DNA from: a virus
Direction: 5' to 3' (one strand)
IMG/VR virus record: IMGVR_UViG_3300003409_000015
Coordinates: 17,315-38,314 of that record
Length of the DNA stretch: 21,000 nt
A program made the position numbers and the translations under genes. This document shows, piece after piece, positions 9,263-17,549 of the stretch. The notes under the pieces are model-generated. The model had not been told where the DNA came from. It did not search any database and worked only from the letters and a program-made list of their open reading frames with translations. Every line of letters starts with the position of its first letter. Positions within the stretch are counted from its first letter, which is position 1.

Positions 9263-9594
9263 TATACAATCTCCACTGTGCTTACAATTACGTCAAGTGC
9301 GTCAGCTGTATCAGATTCGGCATATAATATGTCGCCGGGCTGTAATACAATCTTTTCACCTTTGCCAATTGGCTTTAAAGTTGAGTTCGGAGCACATTGT
9401 ATATCTTTTATTAAGTATACAACAACACTATCACTGCCGCTGCCAATTAAAAGACTTCCGCTTACTACTGATGTAGTTACGTTAGCCATGCTCAAGCCAA
9501 TAATTGTTGTTTTTGTCGACGGAGGACTTGTGTAAATAGGTGTTCTTACTGTTCCTACGTCTTTAATTAATGCATTTTTAAAATTCGTTGCCAT
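9262..9594 (-). CDS. Small beta-rich structural-region protein (110 aa)
   Basis: The product has 110 residues and looks almost entirely beta-stranded, with alternating hydrophobic residues and a terminal ILYAESDTADALDVIVSTVEIV-like strand pair. The length and layout match the 110-residue product at 18074-18406: an N-terminal A-x-x-x-N segment, TIIGLSMANV versus AITTLMICNV, and a late I-V-L-x-x-x-D block. The two look like distant paralogues, each placed just before a coupled gene in its own operon. The start has AGGA upstream within the 12-nt gap after protein C. Function unknown; a small virion decoration or fibre accessory protein is one possibility. Confidence 0.85.
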   Translation of the reverse strand: MATNFKNALIKDVGTVRTPIYTSPPSTKTTIIGLSMANVTTSVVSGSLLIGSGSDSVVVYLIKDIQCAPNSTLKPIGKGEKIVLQPGDILYAESDTADALDVIVSTVEIV

Positions 9595-9606
9595 TTTTCT
9601 TTCCTA

Positions 9607-12600
9607 TTACAATAGAATTGCAAACTTAATTGCAATGTCCTCTGCGTCATTAAAACTTACAGCACCAGTTGATCCTGCAACAGATACCCAGTTGCCGCCA
9701 ATATCATAAATCTCAACACGATCTTCGACTGTGTTGTAGCGCATCATACCAGTTTCTGGTGTTGGATGGCGTTCTTCGTTGTTACCCGATGGAATAACAA
9801 ATCCGCCTGTGCCAGGTACTTTAAAATATCCTGTTCCAACCTGTTCTAGTACTGTGACATCGCCGTCTACTAGGTTAGTAATTGTTCCGCCGTTAAATGC
9901 AAAGTTCTCAATACTAATAGTACCAGTACCGTTTGCACGTAGTTCTAAGTCTTGATTAGTGGTAATAGTTTGTAGTGTATTACCACTAATTTCAATGTCG
10001 TCAACTTGCAGTTTAGCTACATCAAATCTTTCTGTATTTACATCAGCTACAAGTACACCACCTGCATAAAAACGTAATGTATCATCGTCTGCACCTGGAG
10101 TAAGTTCTGGCGTAATGTATGTATCGCGGTCTTGATCGTACACACCGCCTAGCTCTGACCATTCACCGTCATATGCTTCGAAAACACCACTTTCAGTATT
10201 GTAACGAATCATACCAACTTCTGGAGTTCCGGGGCGTTCTGCTGTTGTACCTTTTGGAATTACTAAACTACCAGTGCCTTGTATTTCTACAACATCTGCA
10301 CTTGGTGATAATATAATACTTCCTGAATCATTAGTAATAGTATTATCTTTAATTTTGATATCGTCAATAACAACACTACCAGAAGCATTAGTAATAAGGT
10401 TGATATCACCTACTGAGTCTGTAGCCTTAATGTAGTTATCATTAATTTCTAGTGTGTCTACTAGTACCTTGCCAGTATGTAATTCTTGCCATGCAAGATT
10501 TTCGCTACCTAAATTATAAGTGTCAGTCACAGCTGGAAGTAGATCACTGTCAATTGCTGCTGTGATTTGAATACTATCAGTTGCAGCATCACCTAGTGTA
10601 ATGTTGCCGCCAATTGTTACATTACCAGTAACATCTAAACTACCTGTAATATTAACATCATCTTGTAGATTAATTGTTCCGCTTGCTGCGTCAAAGTTTA
10701 AGTCGCCGCTGATACTTTCTACAGTATTACCGCTGAATTTAATATTACCTGTTTGTACTTTTGTGCCGTCAATGATTGTAGTGTTACTACCGTCGGTAAA
10801 TGTAATACCTTCGTTATTATTAAACAAGAATTCTGCATTTGTAAACGAAACTTCACCAGTTTCTTGGTTAACACGGAATAAATCGCCTACTCTAAAATCA
10901 CCTTTGTGATCAACTGTTGAGTAGTAAACATTTGCATCGTTTAGAGAAACAACTTCGTTTTCTTGAATAACAGTGCTTGTATCGTTGCTAACATCTTTAC
11001 CATTACCAATATATGCAAAGTTTTGTCCAATTAGATATGCAACAACACCCGGACCGTCAGCATAGATACCATAGTTGCCGTAAACACTAGCACTTGCAAT
11101 TGCACGAATTTCTGCACCAAAGTCTGAGTAATCAACCAGCTCAAATTTTTCAGCAGTGTCGCCGCCACTGAATCTAATATCTTGTACAAATTGATTATCG
11201 TCTACAATAACTTGACTTCCAGTTTCGCCGTCCATGTGTAACATTAAAACAGTAGTTGAAGTTACAGGAAGTGCTGTTGTAGGAGCAGTAAAATTACTAC
11301 TATAACCGCTACCTTTTCTAACTCTAAAATCGTCTATTCTTAAATGAGCTGCATTATTACCTGTATAATCTGCTCCTAATTTAAGTGATTTAGTTAAACC
11401 TAAATTTGTAGAATTACTATTAGAAGATATATTACTACCATTAAGATATATTATCAAGTTAGATGAAACTCTTGAAACAGCAATATGATACCATGTATTT
11501 GAAACTAAAGTATTAGCTGGTTCTAATATATCAGTTTGACCAATTGCTAGTTTTAAATTTTTACTAGAATCTATTCTAAGATTTAGCCCTGCTGCATCGA
11601 TAGCACTTCCGGCTCTAAGATCAAAAAGATAACTGTCACTTACAGGATCAGATAATAATCTAAACCAACCTTCGATACTAAAGTCACCTGTACCAAATCC
11701 AAAGTCGGGTTGTGTTATTATTTCTGCATAATCGTCAGTCCCGTCTAATAGAAGAGATGCATTGCCTATTTGAGAAACATTTTGACTTATATTTGCGCCA
11801 TTTTTAGCAGTTACAGTTTTTCTTGCTCTTGTAGGTGCAAGTGACCAACCAGTTACTTTGCCGTCTAAGTAAAAATAATCTCCGTCGGCAGTTTCTACAG
11901 TTCCGGTTGCTAGTACAGTTGTACCGTCTGTATCGTAATATGTTAGTGTTTCGCCATTAGCAACGGCGCCGCTTAGGCCACTTACTTTTAGTTTAGTTTT
12001 ACCATTACCTGCAATGCCATCTGCACTATCATAAAAGTCCATACCCCTGTCAGCAAAGTATGTAAAGCTGTTAAGCCATTCTATTCTTGCACCGTTAGTA
12101 GCTTTTAAAGCTGTAACGCCTGGAGTAATAAATGTAACGGCATGGAAAAGCATACTTGCTTCCCTGCTAGTTGATGCAACTACACTACCGTCTAAGAATA
12201 CACCGGCTCCTGCGTCACCTGCATCAAATCCTCTTGGATCTGCACTAGTAACTGTAGTACCTTGTGTAATGACACTTATATTACGCACATAAGGTGAACG
12301 TTGTGTTACGTTCATACTTGGCGCAAAGCGGAAAGCATATCCTTTATCGTTATTACTGTCGTAATAGAAGTTTTTAATAGTAAGTTCTTCAACAGTTGAC
12401 TCGCCGTTCATTAAGAACACGTCTTCTGATTGGCTAGTGCTGTCTGGTGTAATTTCAACACTACGTAGACTTTCACCGCGTACTGTTACGCCTTGTGGAA
12501 CTGTTAGTGGAAATACTTCTTGATATTGTCCTGGATACAAATAAACAGTATCGCCTGCTTGTGCAACACTTAGTGCAAATTCAATTGTTCTAACTGGGTC

Positions 12601-13329
12601 TTGTGGATGTGCTCCAGTAGATAAATCTGAACCGTTTTGTGCTACGTAAATAACATTACCGGGTGTTGAAGTTAAATCTAAGTCACCAAAGTCAATATCG
12701 TTGGTTGTTAGTGTATCGACATATGTGTTGTTTACATACGCTGTTAACCAACGTTTTGTTTCGCTACCAATTGAATAAATTTCATTTTGATCTGGAATAA
12801 TGTCACTTGCAATTTCAGCGTTAATTGTAATAGTATCAGTATCTTCGTCACCAATTTGAATGTCGCCGTCTGCTGTAATATTACCAGTAGCATGAAGGTT
12901 ACCTGTAATAGTAGTATTACCTTCAATGTTAACGTTACCAGTGCCATTGGCTCTAATAAACAAGTCACTGTTAGTGTTTGTATTTTCAATAAAACTATCG
13001 TTAATTTCTAAGTCGCCAACAAGAACTCTATTACCGACAATAACACTGTCAGTAGTTGCAATTCTAAATTCTTGTGCGCTTGTAGAAATTGTATTTGTAC
13101 TACCGTTAATTGTTACATTACCGATATTAAATACTGGATTTGTGATTTCTAAATCTGTTACCCGTGCTATACCATCAACATCGAGGGGATATTGCGGACT
13201 TGTTGTTTTAACACCGATTCGACGGTTGTTAACATCAAGATATAAGAGGTCTGTCTCAAACGCTAAATCTACTCCATCACGTAGTAGATTCGACTTCAAG
13301 AGCGGACCGGAAATACGACCAATTGCCAT
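9607..13329 (-). CDS. Giant modular virion protein C with LamG-like domain
   Basis: Complete protein of 1240 residues with a very strong AGGAG five nt before the ATG. The N-terminus (RISGPLLKSNLLRDGVDLAF, then GVKTTSP) is a virion-protein start seen in T4-like cyanophages and shared with protein D. Layout: 222-290 beta-helix core with YVAQNGSD, YLYPGQYQEVFPL and RGESLRSVEI; 344-375 SPYVRN to DPRGFDAGDAG; 415-428 EWLNSFTYFADRGM; about 520-722 a LamG/ConA-like jelly roll (LLLDGTDDY, FSIEGWF, WYHIAVSR, LIIYLNG, IDDFRV); 745-759 SVYGNYGIYADG; 800-822 VYYSTVDHKGDFRVGDLFRV; then fibre-like repeats with GD-x-x-TD...SDLLP; two RYNT motifs at 1039 and 1192. It heads a three-gene unit with its own late promoter and long leader. 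Likely a receptor- or glycan-binding virion protein (inference). Confidence 0.93.
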   Translation of the reverse strand: MAIGRISGPLLKSNLLRDGVDLAFETDLLYLDVNNRRIGVKTTSPQYPLDVDGIARVTDLEITNPVFNIGNVTINGSTNTISTSAQEFRIATTDSVIVGNRVLVGDLEINDSFIENTNTNSDLFIRANGTGNVNIEGNTTITGNLHATGNITADGDIQIGDEDTDTITINAEIASDIIPDQNEIYSIGSETKRWLTAYVNNTYVDTLTTNDIDFGDLDLTSTPGNVIYVAQNGSDLSTGAHPQDPVRTIEFALSVAQAGDTVYLYPGQYQEVFPLTVPQGVTVRGESLRSVEITPDSTSQSEDVFLMNGESTVEELTIKNFYYDSNNDKGYAFRFAPSMNVTQRSPYVRNISVITQGTTVTSADPRGFDAGDAGAGVFLDGSVVASTSREASMLFHAVTFITPGVTALKATNGARIEWLNSFTYFADRGMDFYDSADGIAGNGKTKLKVSGLSGAVANGETLTYYDTDGTTVLATGTVETADGDYFYLDGKVTGWSLAPTRARKTVTAKNGANISQNVSQIGNASLLLDGTDDYAEIITQPDFGFGTGDFSIEGWFRLLSDPVSDSYLFDLRAGSAIDAAGLNLRIDSSKNLKLAIGQTDILEPANTLVSNTWYHIAVSRVSSNLIIYLNGSNISSNSNSTNLGLTKSLKLGADYTGNNAAHLRIDDFRVRKGSGYSSNFTAPTTALPVTSTTVLMLHMDGETGSQVIVDDNQFVQDIRFSGGDTAEKFELVDYSDFGAEIRAIASASVYGNYGIYADGPGVVAYLIGQNFAYIGNGKDVSNDTSTVIQENEVVSLNDANVYYSTVDHKGDFRVGDLFRVNQETGEVSFTNAEFLFNNNEGITFTDGSNTTIIDGTKVQTGNIKFSGNTVESISGDLNFDAASGTINLQDDVNITGSLDVTGNVTIGGNITLGDAATDSIQITAAIDSDLLPAVTDTYNLGSENLAWQELHTGKVLVDTLEINDNYIKATDSVGDINLITNASGSVVIDDIKIKDNTITNDSGSIILSPSADVVEIQGTGSLVIPKGTTAERPGTPEVGMIRYNTESGVFEAYDGEWSELGGVYDQDRDTYITPELTPGADDDTLRFYAGGVLVADVNTERFDVAKLQVDDIEISGNTLQTITTNQDLELRANGTGTISIENFAFNGGTITNLVDGDVTVLEQVGTGYFKVPGTGGFVIPSGNNEERHPTPETGMMRYNTVEDRVEIYDIGGNWVSVAGSTGAVSFNDAEDIAIKFAILL
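11165..11770 (-). other. LamG-like domain inserted in protein C
   Basis: This segment encodes a concanavalin-like jelly roll of about 200 residues, recognised from its ordered LLLDG-x-x-DY, FSIEGWF, WYHIAVSR and IYLNG strands. The corresponding place in the paralogue D has no such domain. The stretch 11341-11460 has 29 G+C in 120 bases by hand count (24%), against 24 in 60 (40%) at 10561-10620 in the same gene, consistent with separate acquisition. Confidence 0.75.
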
Positions 13330-13447
13330 CTCTTCTCCTCAGCACGGGGATCCTGTCCCTCCAACCAAATTCTCATCCCCTAAAGGCTCTTTGCTGGTTG
13401 ACCACAGTCTGGATTGCAAATGTCTTGGTCTACACTTGCATACAATA
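13330..13447 (-). promoter_or_regulatory. Long 5' leader of protein C with alternative hairpins
   Basis: About 110 nt separate the late promoter from the protein C start, in a genome where other leaders are 15-30 nt. No ORF is supported here. On the minus strand GGGGAT (13375-13380) can pair with ATCCCC (13346-13351) across a 23-nt loop; alternatively GGGA (13356-13359) can pair with TCCC (13347-13350) across a 5-nt loop. The two use the same 3' strand and exclude each other. The ribosome-binding site AGGAG sits just downstream, outside both stems. A regulatory role is speculative. Confidence 0.4.
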
Positions 13448-13456
13448 GTATTTATC
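13448..13456 (-). promoter_or_regulatory. T4-type late promoter box for the protein C unit
   Basis: The minus strand reads GATAAATACTATTG, close to the extended T4 late consensus TATAAATACTATT. It lies about 12 nt after the stop of protein D and 118 nt before protein C. Confidence 0.75.
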
Positions 13457-13468
13457 CAAAGATGGGAT

Positions 13469-16400
13469 TTAGTCTAGGATAACGTTCCAAAGGAAGTTTA
13501 ATTCTTCAACATCAGCTTCTTCTAGAGATTCGACATTACCAATTGAGATTTGCCACTGTGTTCCTGTATAAACTTCTAGATATTCTTGTTCAGTGTTGTA
13601 ACGAATATGTCCACGTTCTGGACTTACAGGACGAGCTGCATCATTGCCGAACGGAGTAACAATACCACTTACGTTATCAATTTTAAGATAAGAAGTTCCA
13701 ATAGTATCGGTTAGATTAAAACTAAATGTTGGTGCAGCGGTTGTATCACGCAATACACCGTTTTGGAATGTTAAATCTTCAATAATAGTTTTACCTGTGC
13801 CGTTAGAGCGCAAATAAACTCTTCCGTTTGTTTCTGCACTTGTAACTATATTACCGTCAATTTTAAATTTATTATCACTTGTAAATTGATCAGTAAATAA
13901 TCCAAAATTATTTAAAACTGCACGGCTAGTATTGTCAGTTACAAAGCTATATTGATTATTAGATAAGTCTAAGAATGTTCTGCGTGATGTTGAAAATATG
14001 CCTTCTAGCGATACACTACCGATTCCTACTACACCTTCAAAAACATCAAAGTCTGTGTTATATCTTAGACCACCTGTAACAGTTGGACGTTGGGCAGTGG
14101 TACCTTTGTTAACTAGCAAGTGACTAGTTGCGTCTATATCAAGATTATTAGTAGCTAATACAAGATTTCTAGTAGTTCCGCCGATATTGTTTGTAACAGC
14201 TTCCCAGTAGTCTAACACGGGTTCTGTTGTTGGAAAACTATAATTACCTGATTCTATGATTCCGATTATAATTCCGTCTGCTAGTCTTAAATCGCTAGGA
14301 GATGCAGGCGTCCATAGGTCTTCTATGTCTGCATCCCTCCAAGTATTTGATCCTGCATAAGTTGACAATGCAAGGTAAAAATACTCATAAACTAAATTTT
14401 CATAATTTAAACCTGTAGGGTCAGTATACCGTGCAAACGGTGGATAGTTATAACTTGGTAGTCCACCTGCTTGGAATCCTCCACGAGCATTATCCATAGC
14501 AACTGTTAACGCTGTAGGACGATTAAAGCCTAAATCGCTGTATGCAACTGTGTAACCTTGTTTGATAAGGAAATATCTTAAAATTCTTTCTAATGTTTGA
14601 TCTCTGTTCCCGCCAACACTATCACCTTGGAAATTGTTCATTTCATTTTCATAAACACTTGTTGTACGTGATTTCCAAGATCCTAATGCAGCATTTATTA
14701 CTGTTTCGTCAGCACTATTTGCATAGACAACAATTCCTTTGTCGCCGTTGATAAATTCTGCATACATAGTAGCATCGTCAACTACTCCGTCGTAGTCATT
14801 GTCTAAATATCCTGCTAATAAGTTAGCTGCATGAATCATTGCAGCACGAGATGCTAGTGCAGTACGCATTACTGGAATGCCGTATACTTCTACACTTTCT
14901 GGAAAATACTGTGTCAAACTTTCAAAACTATCAAAAATTTCTAGAGATGATTCGTCAGTCTCAAGTACCGTAAATTCGCCAGCTCTATCAAATTTACTTG
15001 CAATAGTATTATCACTTATTTCTACATTTTCAAAATATACTTTACCAGTATTGTTTGCACGTAGTTCTAAATCAGCGTTACTTAATGTTGTACTAATACT
15101 TGTAGGAGAAATTGTAATGTCATTAATCGATGCAAGATTAACGTATGTATTACGCCACGTTTTACCAACATCACCAATTTTATGAGCTTCACTTCCGCCC
15201 GGTAATAGATCCTGTTCTAGTCTAACATTAAAGTCTACAGTATCAGTAGGTTCGTCACCGATATTGATTACTGTACCACCAATAGTAATATCGCCTACAA
15301 TATCTACATTTCCTGATACATTAGTGTTTGTAAGGAAGTTTAAATCTGTTGTAAATGCTTTTAAGTTTAAATCGTTACTGGTTGTAAGTACTGTATTTCC
15401 AGTAACATAAATGTTGTCAAGGCGTAATTGAGTAGCATCAATGTATGCTTCTGAGTCGTCACCAATAATTTTAACAACGGAGTTAGTAGCAAAGATACTT
15501 TCAATATCAAAAGTAGTCCTACCGTTTACTTGATCTACTTGAAAAAAGTCGCCTACATTAAAATTGCCTTTTTCATCTTGACTTGTGTAGTAGACTTTTG
15601 CATCATTTGATGTTATAGTAATATTGTCTGCATTTGATAAACTTGCATCGTTTGACGAATCTTTGCCTGCGCCAATGTAAGCAAAGTTATGATTGATTAA
15701 ATAAAATATACAATCAGCGCCATCGGCCTCGGCACCTACGTTGCCGTATACGTTTGCACTGCCAATTGAACGCAATTCTACACCATACTGTCTTGTGCTG
15801 TCAGGTAATAAACGACCTTGCTCGCCTTGGCTTGCAACCATACCTTTGCTGGCAAAATAAATGAAGCTGTTAAGCCATTCAACTCTTACACCATTACGCA
15901 TTACAATACATTCTACACCTGGTGTAAAGAATGTTGCACTTTGGAACAACATAGTAGCATTTGTACTATTTTCGTTTACATTACGACCATCGATAAGGGC
16001 ACCTCGTCCTGCATCACCCGAGTCATAACCTCGTGGATCGCTAGGTGAAGTTGTTGTGCCTTTCGTAAGTACAGTTACATTACGAATATAAGGACTACGT
16101 GCACCTGATACATAATCGTCTGCAAAACGGAAAGCATATCCTGTATCTGCTTCACTGTTATAGTAGTAGTCTTTAATAGTGACATTTTCTATGTTTGATC
16201 CGCCTTGAAAAACAAATGCATCATTTGATTGCGTTTCTGTAGTTGGATAAATTTCTACGCCTCTTATACTGTCACCTTGTATAGTAACGTCACTAGGTAC
16301 TACTAGAGGAAAATCTTCTTGATATTGTCCAGGATAGATGAAGATGTTATCACCTGGCTGTGCAATACTTAATGCTTTACCTAGTGTAGCAAAAGGACCT

Positions 16401-17518
16401 CCTGGGTGTGTACCACGGTTTAAATCAGATCCATTGTTTGTTGAGACAAAAATGTTTCCTGTGCTTTTAGTTAACTCGATACCTTGATAAACAATGTTAT
16501 TAGCTCTTACATACGATGTATCTAAGGTTTCTACATATAAATCAAATCGTTTCCCTTCATCGGGGCCAGTACTATCGTCGTCTCTACCAATTGTATAATT
16601 AGCGTCTAGATCAGGAATAAGATCACTTGCAAAATCTGCTAAGAATCTTGCATTGTCGGTAGAATCGTCACCAACTGTTAAATCTGTTCCGCCGTATGTA
16701 ATGTTACCAGTTGCATGAACATTACCATTAACATTTAATGTGCCGCCAGTTTGTAATTGTAGATCTCTTGGAACACTTCTCGGATAATGTGTTTCTACGT
16801 ATGTTTTAAATGCTTCAGTATCTGCATGGTCTGCTAGTGTACGTGTTGCTGGAAAATATGCACCATTAATAAACTGACTGTTCATTTGCAGAATATCAAG
16901 TGCATCGTCTACTTGAACATCGCCGTCGCCGTCAAAATCAAATGCTGCTAGTTGTTCTGGTGTAGGGTTTCCTACTTGTGCAATTGCAAGTGCTTCTTGA
17001 TATAATCTGTCGCCGTCGTTTTCTGGAGCATCTGCACTATTTTTTGGACCTGGATACCAATAGTCACCGTAGTTTTGATCATAGTTCCATGCTTCGGTCA
17101 TGCCTGCAAGATATGTTGATCTAATGCCTACATTTGCATTAGTAACAATCGACTCAATTGCACCGTTGTCTTTTACAGCAAAGTTAAAACTACCTAAACC
17201 TCCAGTAACAATATAACCTGCTGGATCTGTACTTAAAATATTAATATTGCCAGTAGGCGCACTAGCGCCTTCAGTACTAATAGTTAAGTCGCCGATTGTT
17301 AGACTATTATTAAAAATAATATCTGGGTCGCTAGTACCACTAGCTACTTTTAGTGTACCGTTTACTGTTAAATCGCGGGGAGTAGTTGTAGTGTTTACGC
17401 CAAGTGTACCGTTGCGTTTTACTACAAGTAAATTAGTATCAAATGCTAGATCGGCTAGTTCTCTTTCGAGATTTGCAAATAATAGCTGACCGCCAATTCG
17501 TTGTACTTGTTGTGCCAT
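13469..17518 (-). CDS. Giant modular virion protein D with EF-hand and calcium-site domain
   Basis: Complete protein of 1349 residues; GGGAG lies 7 nt before the ATG. The N-terminus (RIGGQLLFANLERELADLAF, GVNTTTTP) is paralogous to that of C. Layout: 190-208 a single EF-hand/dockerin-like loop, DFDGDGDVQVDD; 280-305 GDDSTD...SDLIPD fibre repeat; 353-423 beta-helix core (VSTNNGSD, YPGQYQEDFPL, QGDSIRGVEI); 470-505 SPYIRN to DPRGYDSGDAG; 547-560 EWLNSFIYFASKGM; 640-660 VYYTSQDEKGNFNVGDFFQV; 752-773 second fibre repeat; about 848-1107 a separate domain containing DNDYDGVVDD (903-914), AMDNARGG and YEYFYLALS; then two RYNT motifs and a fibre-like end. Late promoter 17537 sits directly upstream. 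Probably a virion adhesin stabilised by calcium; location and ligand are inferred. Confidence 0.93.
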   Translation of the reverse strand: MAQQVQRIGGQLLFANLERELADLAFDTNLLVVKRNGTLGVNTTTTPRDLTVNGTLKVASGTSDPDIIFNNSLTIGDLTISTEGASAPTGNINILSTDPAGYIVTGGLGSFNFAVKDNGAIESIVTNANVGIRSTYLAGMTEAWNYDQNYGDYWYPGPKNSADAPENDGDRLYQEALAIAQVGNPTPEQLAAFDFDGDGDVQVDDALDILQMNSQFINGAYFPATRTLADHADTEAFKTYVETHYPRSVPRDLQLQTGGTLNVNGNVHATGNITYGGTDLTVGDDSTDNARFLADFASDLIPDLDANYTIGRDDDSTGPDEGKRFDLYVETLDTSYVRANNIVYQGIELTKSTGNIFVSTNNGSDLNRGTHPGGPFATLGKALSIAQPGDNIFIYPGQYQEDFPLVVPSDVTIQGDSIRGVEIYPTTETQSNDAFVFQGGSNIENVTIKDYYYNSEADTGYAFRFADDYVSGARSPYIRNVTVLTKGTTTSPSDPRGYDSGDAGRGALIDGRNVNENSTNATMLFQSATFFTPGVECIVMRNGVRVEWLNSFIYFASKGMVASQGEQGRLLPDSTRQYGVELRSIGSANVYGNVGAEADGADCIFYLINHNFAYIGAGKDSSNDASLSNADNITITSNDAKVYYTSQDEKGNFNVGDFFQVDQVNGRTTFDIESIFATNSVVKIIGDDSEAYIDATQLRLDNIYVTGNTVLTTSNDLNLKAFTTDLNFLTNTNVSGNVDIVGDITIGGTVINIGDEPTDTVDFNVRLEQDLLPGGSEAHKIGDVGKTWRNTYVNLASINDITISPTSISTTLSNADLELRANNTGKVYFENVEISDNTIASKFDRAGEFTVLETDESSLEIFDSFESLTQYFPESVEVYGIPVMRTALASRAAMIHAANLLAGYLDNDYDGVVDDATMYAEFINGDKGIVVYANSADETVINAALGSWKSRTTSVYENEMNNFQGDSVGGNRDQTLERILRYFLIKQGYTVAYSDLGFNRPTALTVAMDNARGGFQAGGLPSYNYPPFARYTDPTGLNYENLVYEYFYLALSTYAGSNTWRDADIEDLWTPASPSDLRLADGIIIGIIESGNYSFPTTEPVLDYWEAVTNNIGGTTRNLVLATNNLDIDATSHLLVNKGTTAQRPTVTGGLRYNTDFDVFEGVVGIGSVSLEGIFSTSRRTFLDLSNNQYSFVTDNTSRAVLNNFGLFTDQFTSDNKFKIDGNIVTSAETNGRVYLRSNGTGKTIIEDLTFQNGVLRDTTAAPTFSFNLTDTIGTSYLKIDNVSGIVTPFGNDAARPVSPERGHIRYNTEQEYLEVYTGTQWQISIGNVESLEEADVEELNFLWNVILD
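14200..14975 (-). other. Inserted calcium-site domain in protein D
   Basis: About 260 residues between two fibre-like repeats, absent from paralogue C. Ordered landmarks are VYGIPVMRTA, HAANLLAGYLDNDYDGVVDD, LERILRYFLIKQGY, AMDNARGG, LVYEYFYLALSTYAG and FPTTEP. From memory these match, in order, a family of uncharacterised secreted proteins of marine bacteria and some animals, which carry EEVLHLI where this protein has LERILRY. The homology is a recollection and not a search result. Confidence 0.5.
16895..16950 (-). other. Single EF-hand/dockerin-like calcium loop in protein D
   Basis: The encoded DFDGDGDVQVDD has acidic or amide residues at loop positions 1, 3, 5, 7, 9 and 12, glycine at 6 and a hydrophobic residue at 8, an exact canonical EF-hand loop, followed by a helix ALDILQM. 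A PTPEQLAAF segment precedes it, as in dockerin-type repeats. Only one copy is present. Confidence 0.75.
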
Positions 17519-17536
17519 AGTAGCTCCCTCTTAATA

Positions 17537-17544
17537 GTATTTAG
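17537..17544 (-). promoter_or_regulatory. Late promoter box for protein D
   Basis: The minus strand reads CTAAATACTATTAAGAGGGAG between the stop of the 174-residue gene and the protein D start. CTAAATA is a variant of the T4 late box; the downstream CTATT matches the extended consensus. The gap is only 31 nt, so the leader would be about 15-18 nt and includes the Shine-Dalgarno. Confidence 0.6.
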
Positions 17545-17549
17545 CGGGA

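Noticed and set aside
12744-12989. Minus-strand ORF of 81 codons rich in leucine and threonine inside protein C
   Set aside because: Out-of-frame reading of the fibre repeat; low-complexity product, no evidence for an overlapping gene.
12926-13477. Plus-strand ORF of 183 codons, the longest on that strand
   Set aside because: It is antisense to the N-terminus of protein C and its leader; the composition is a mirror of the minus-strand codons and no domain is visible.
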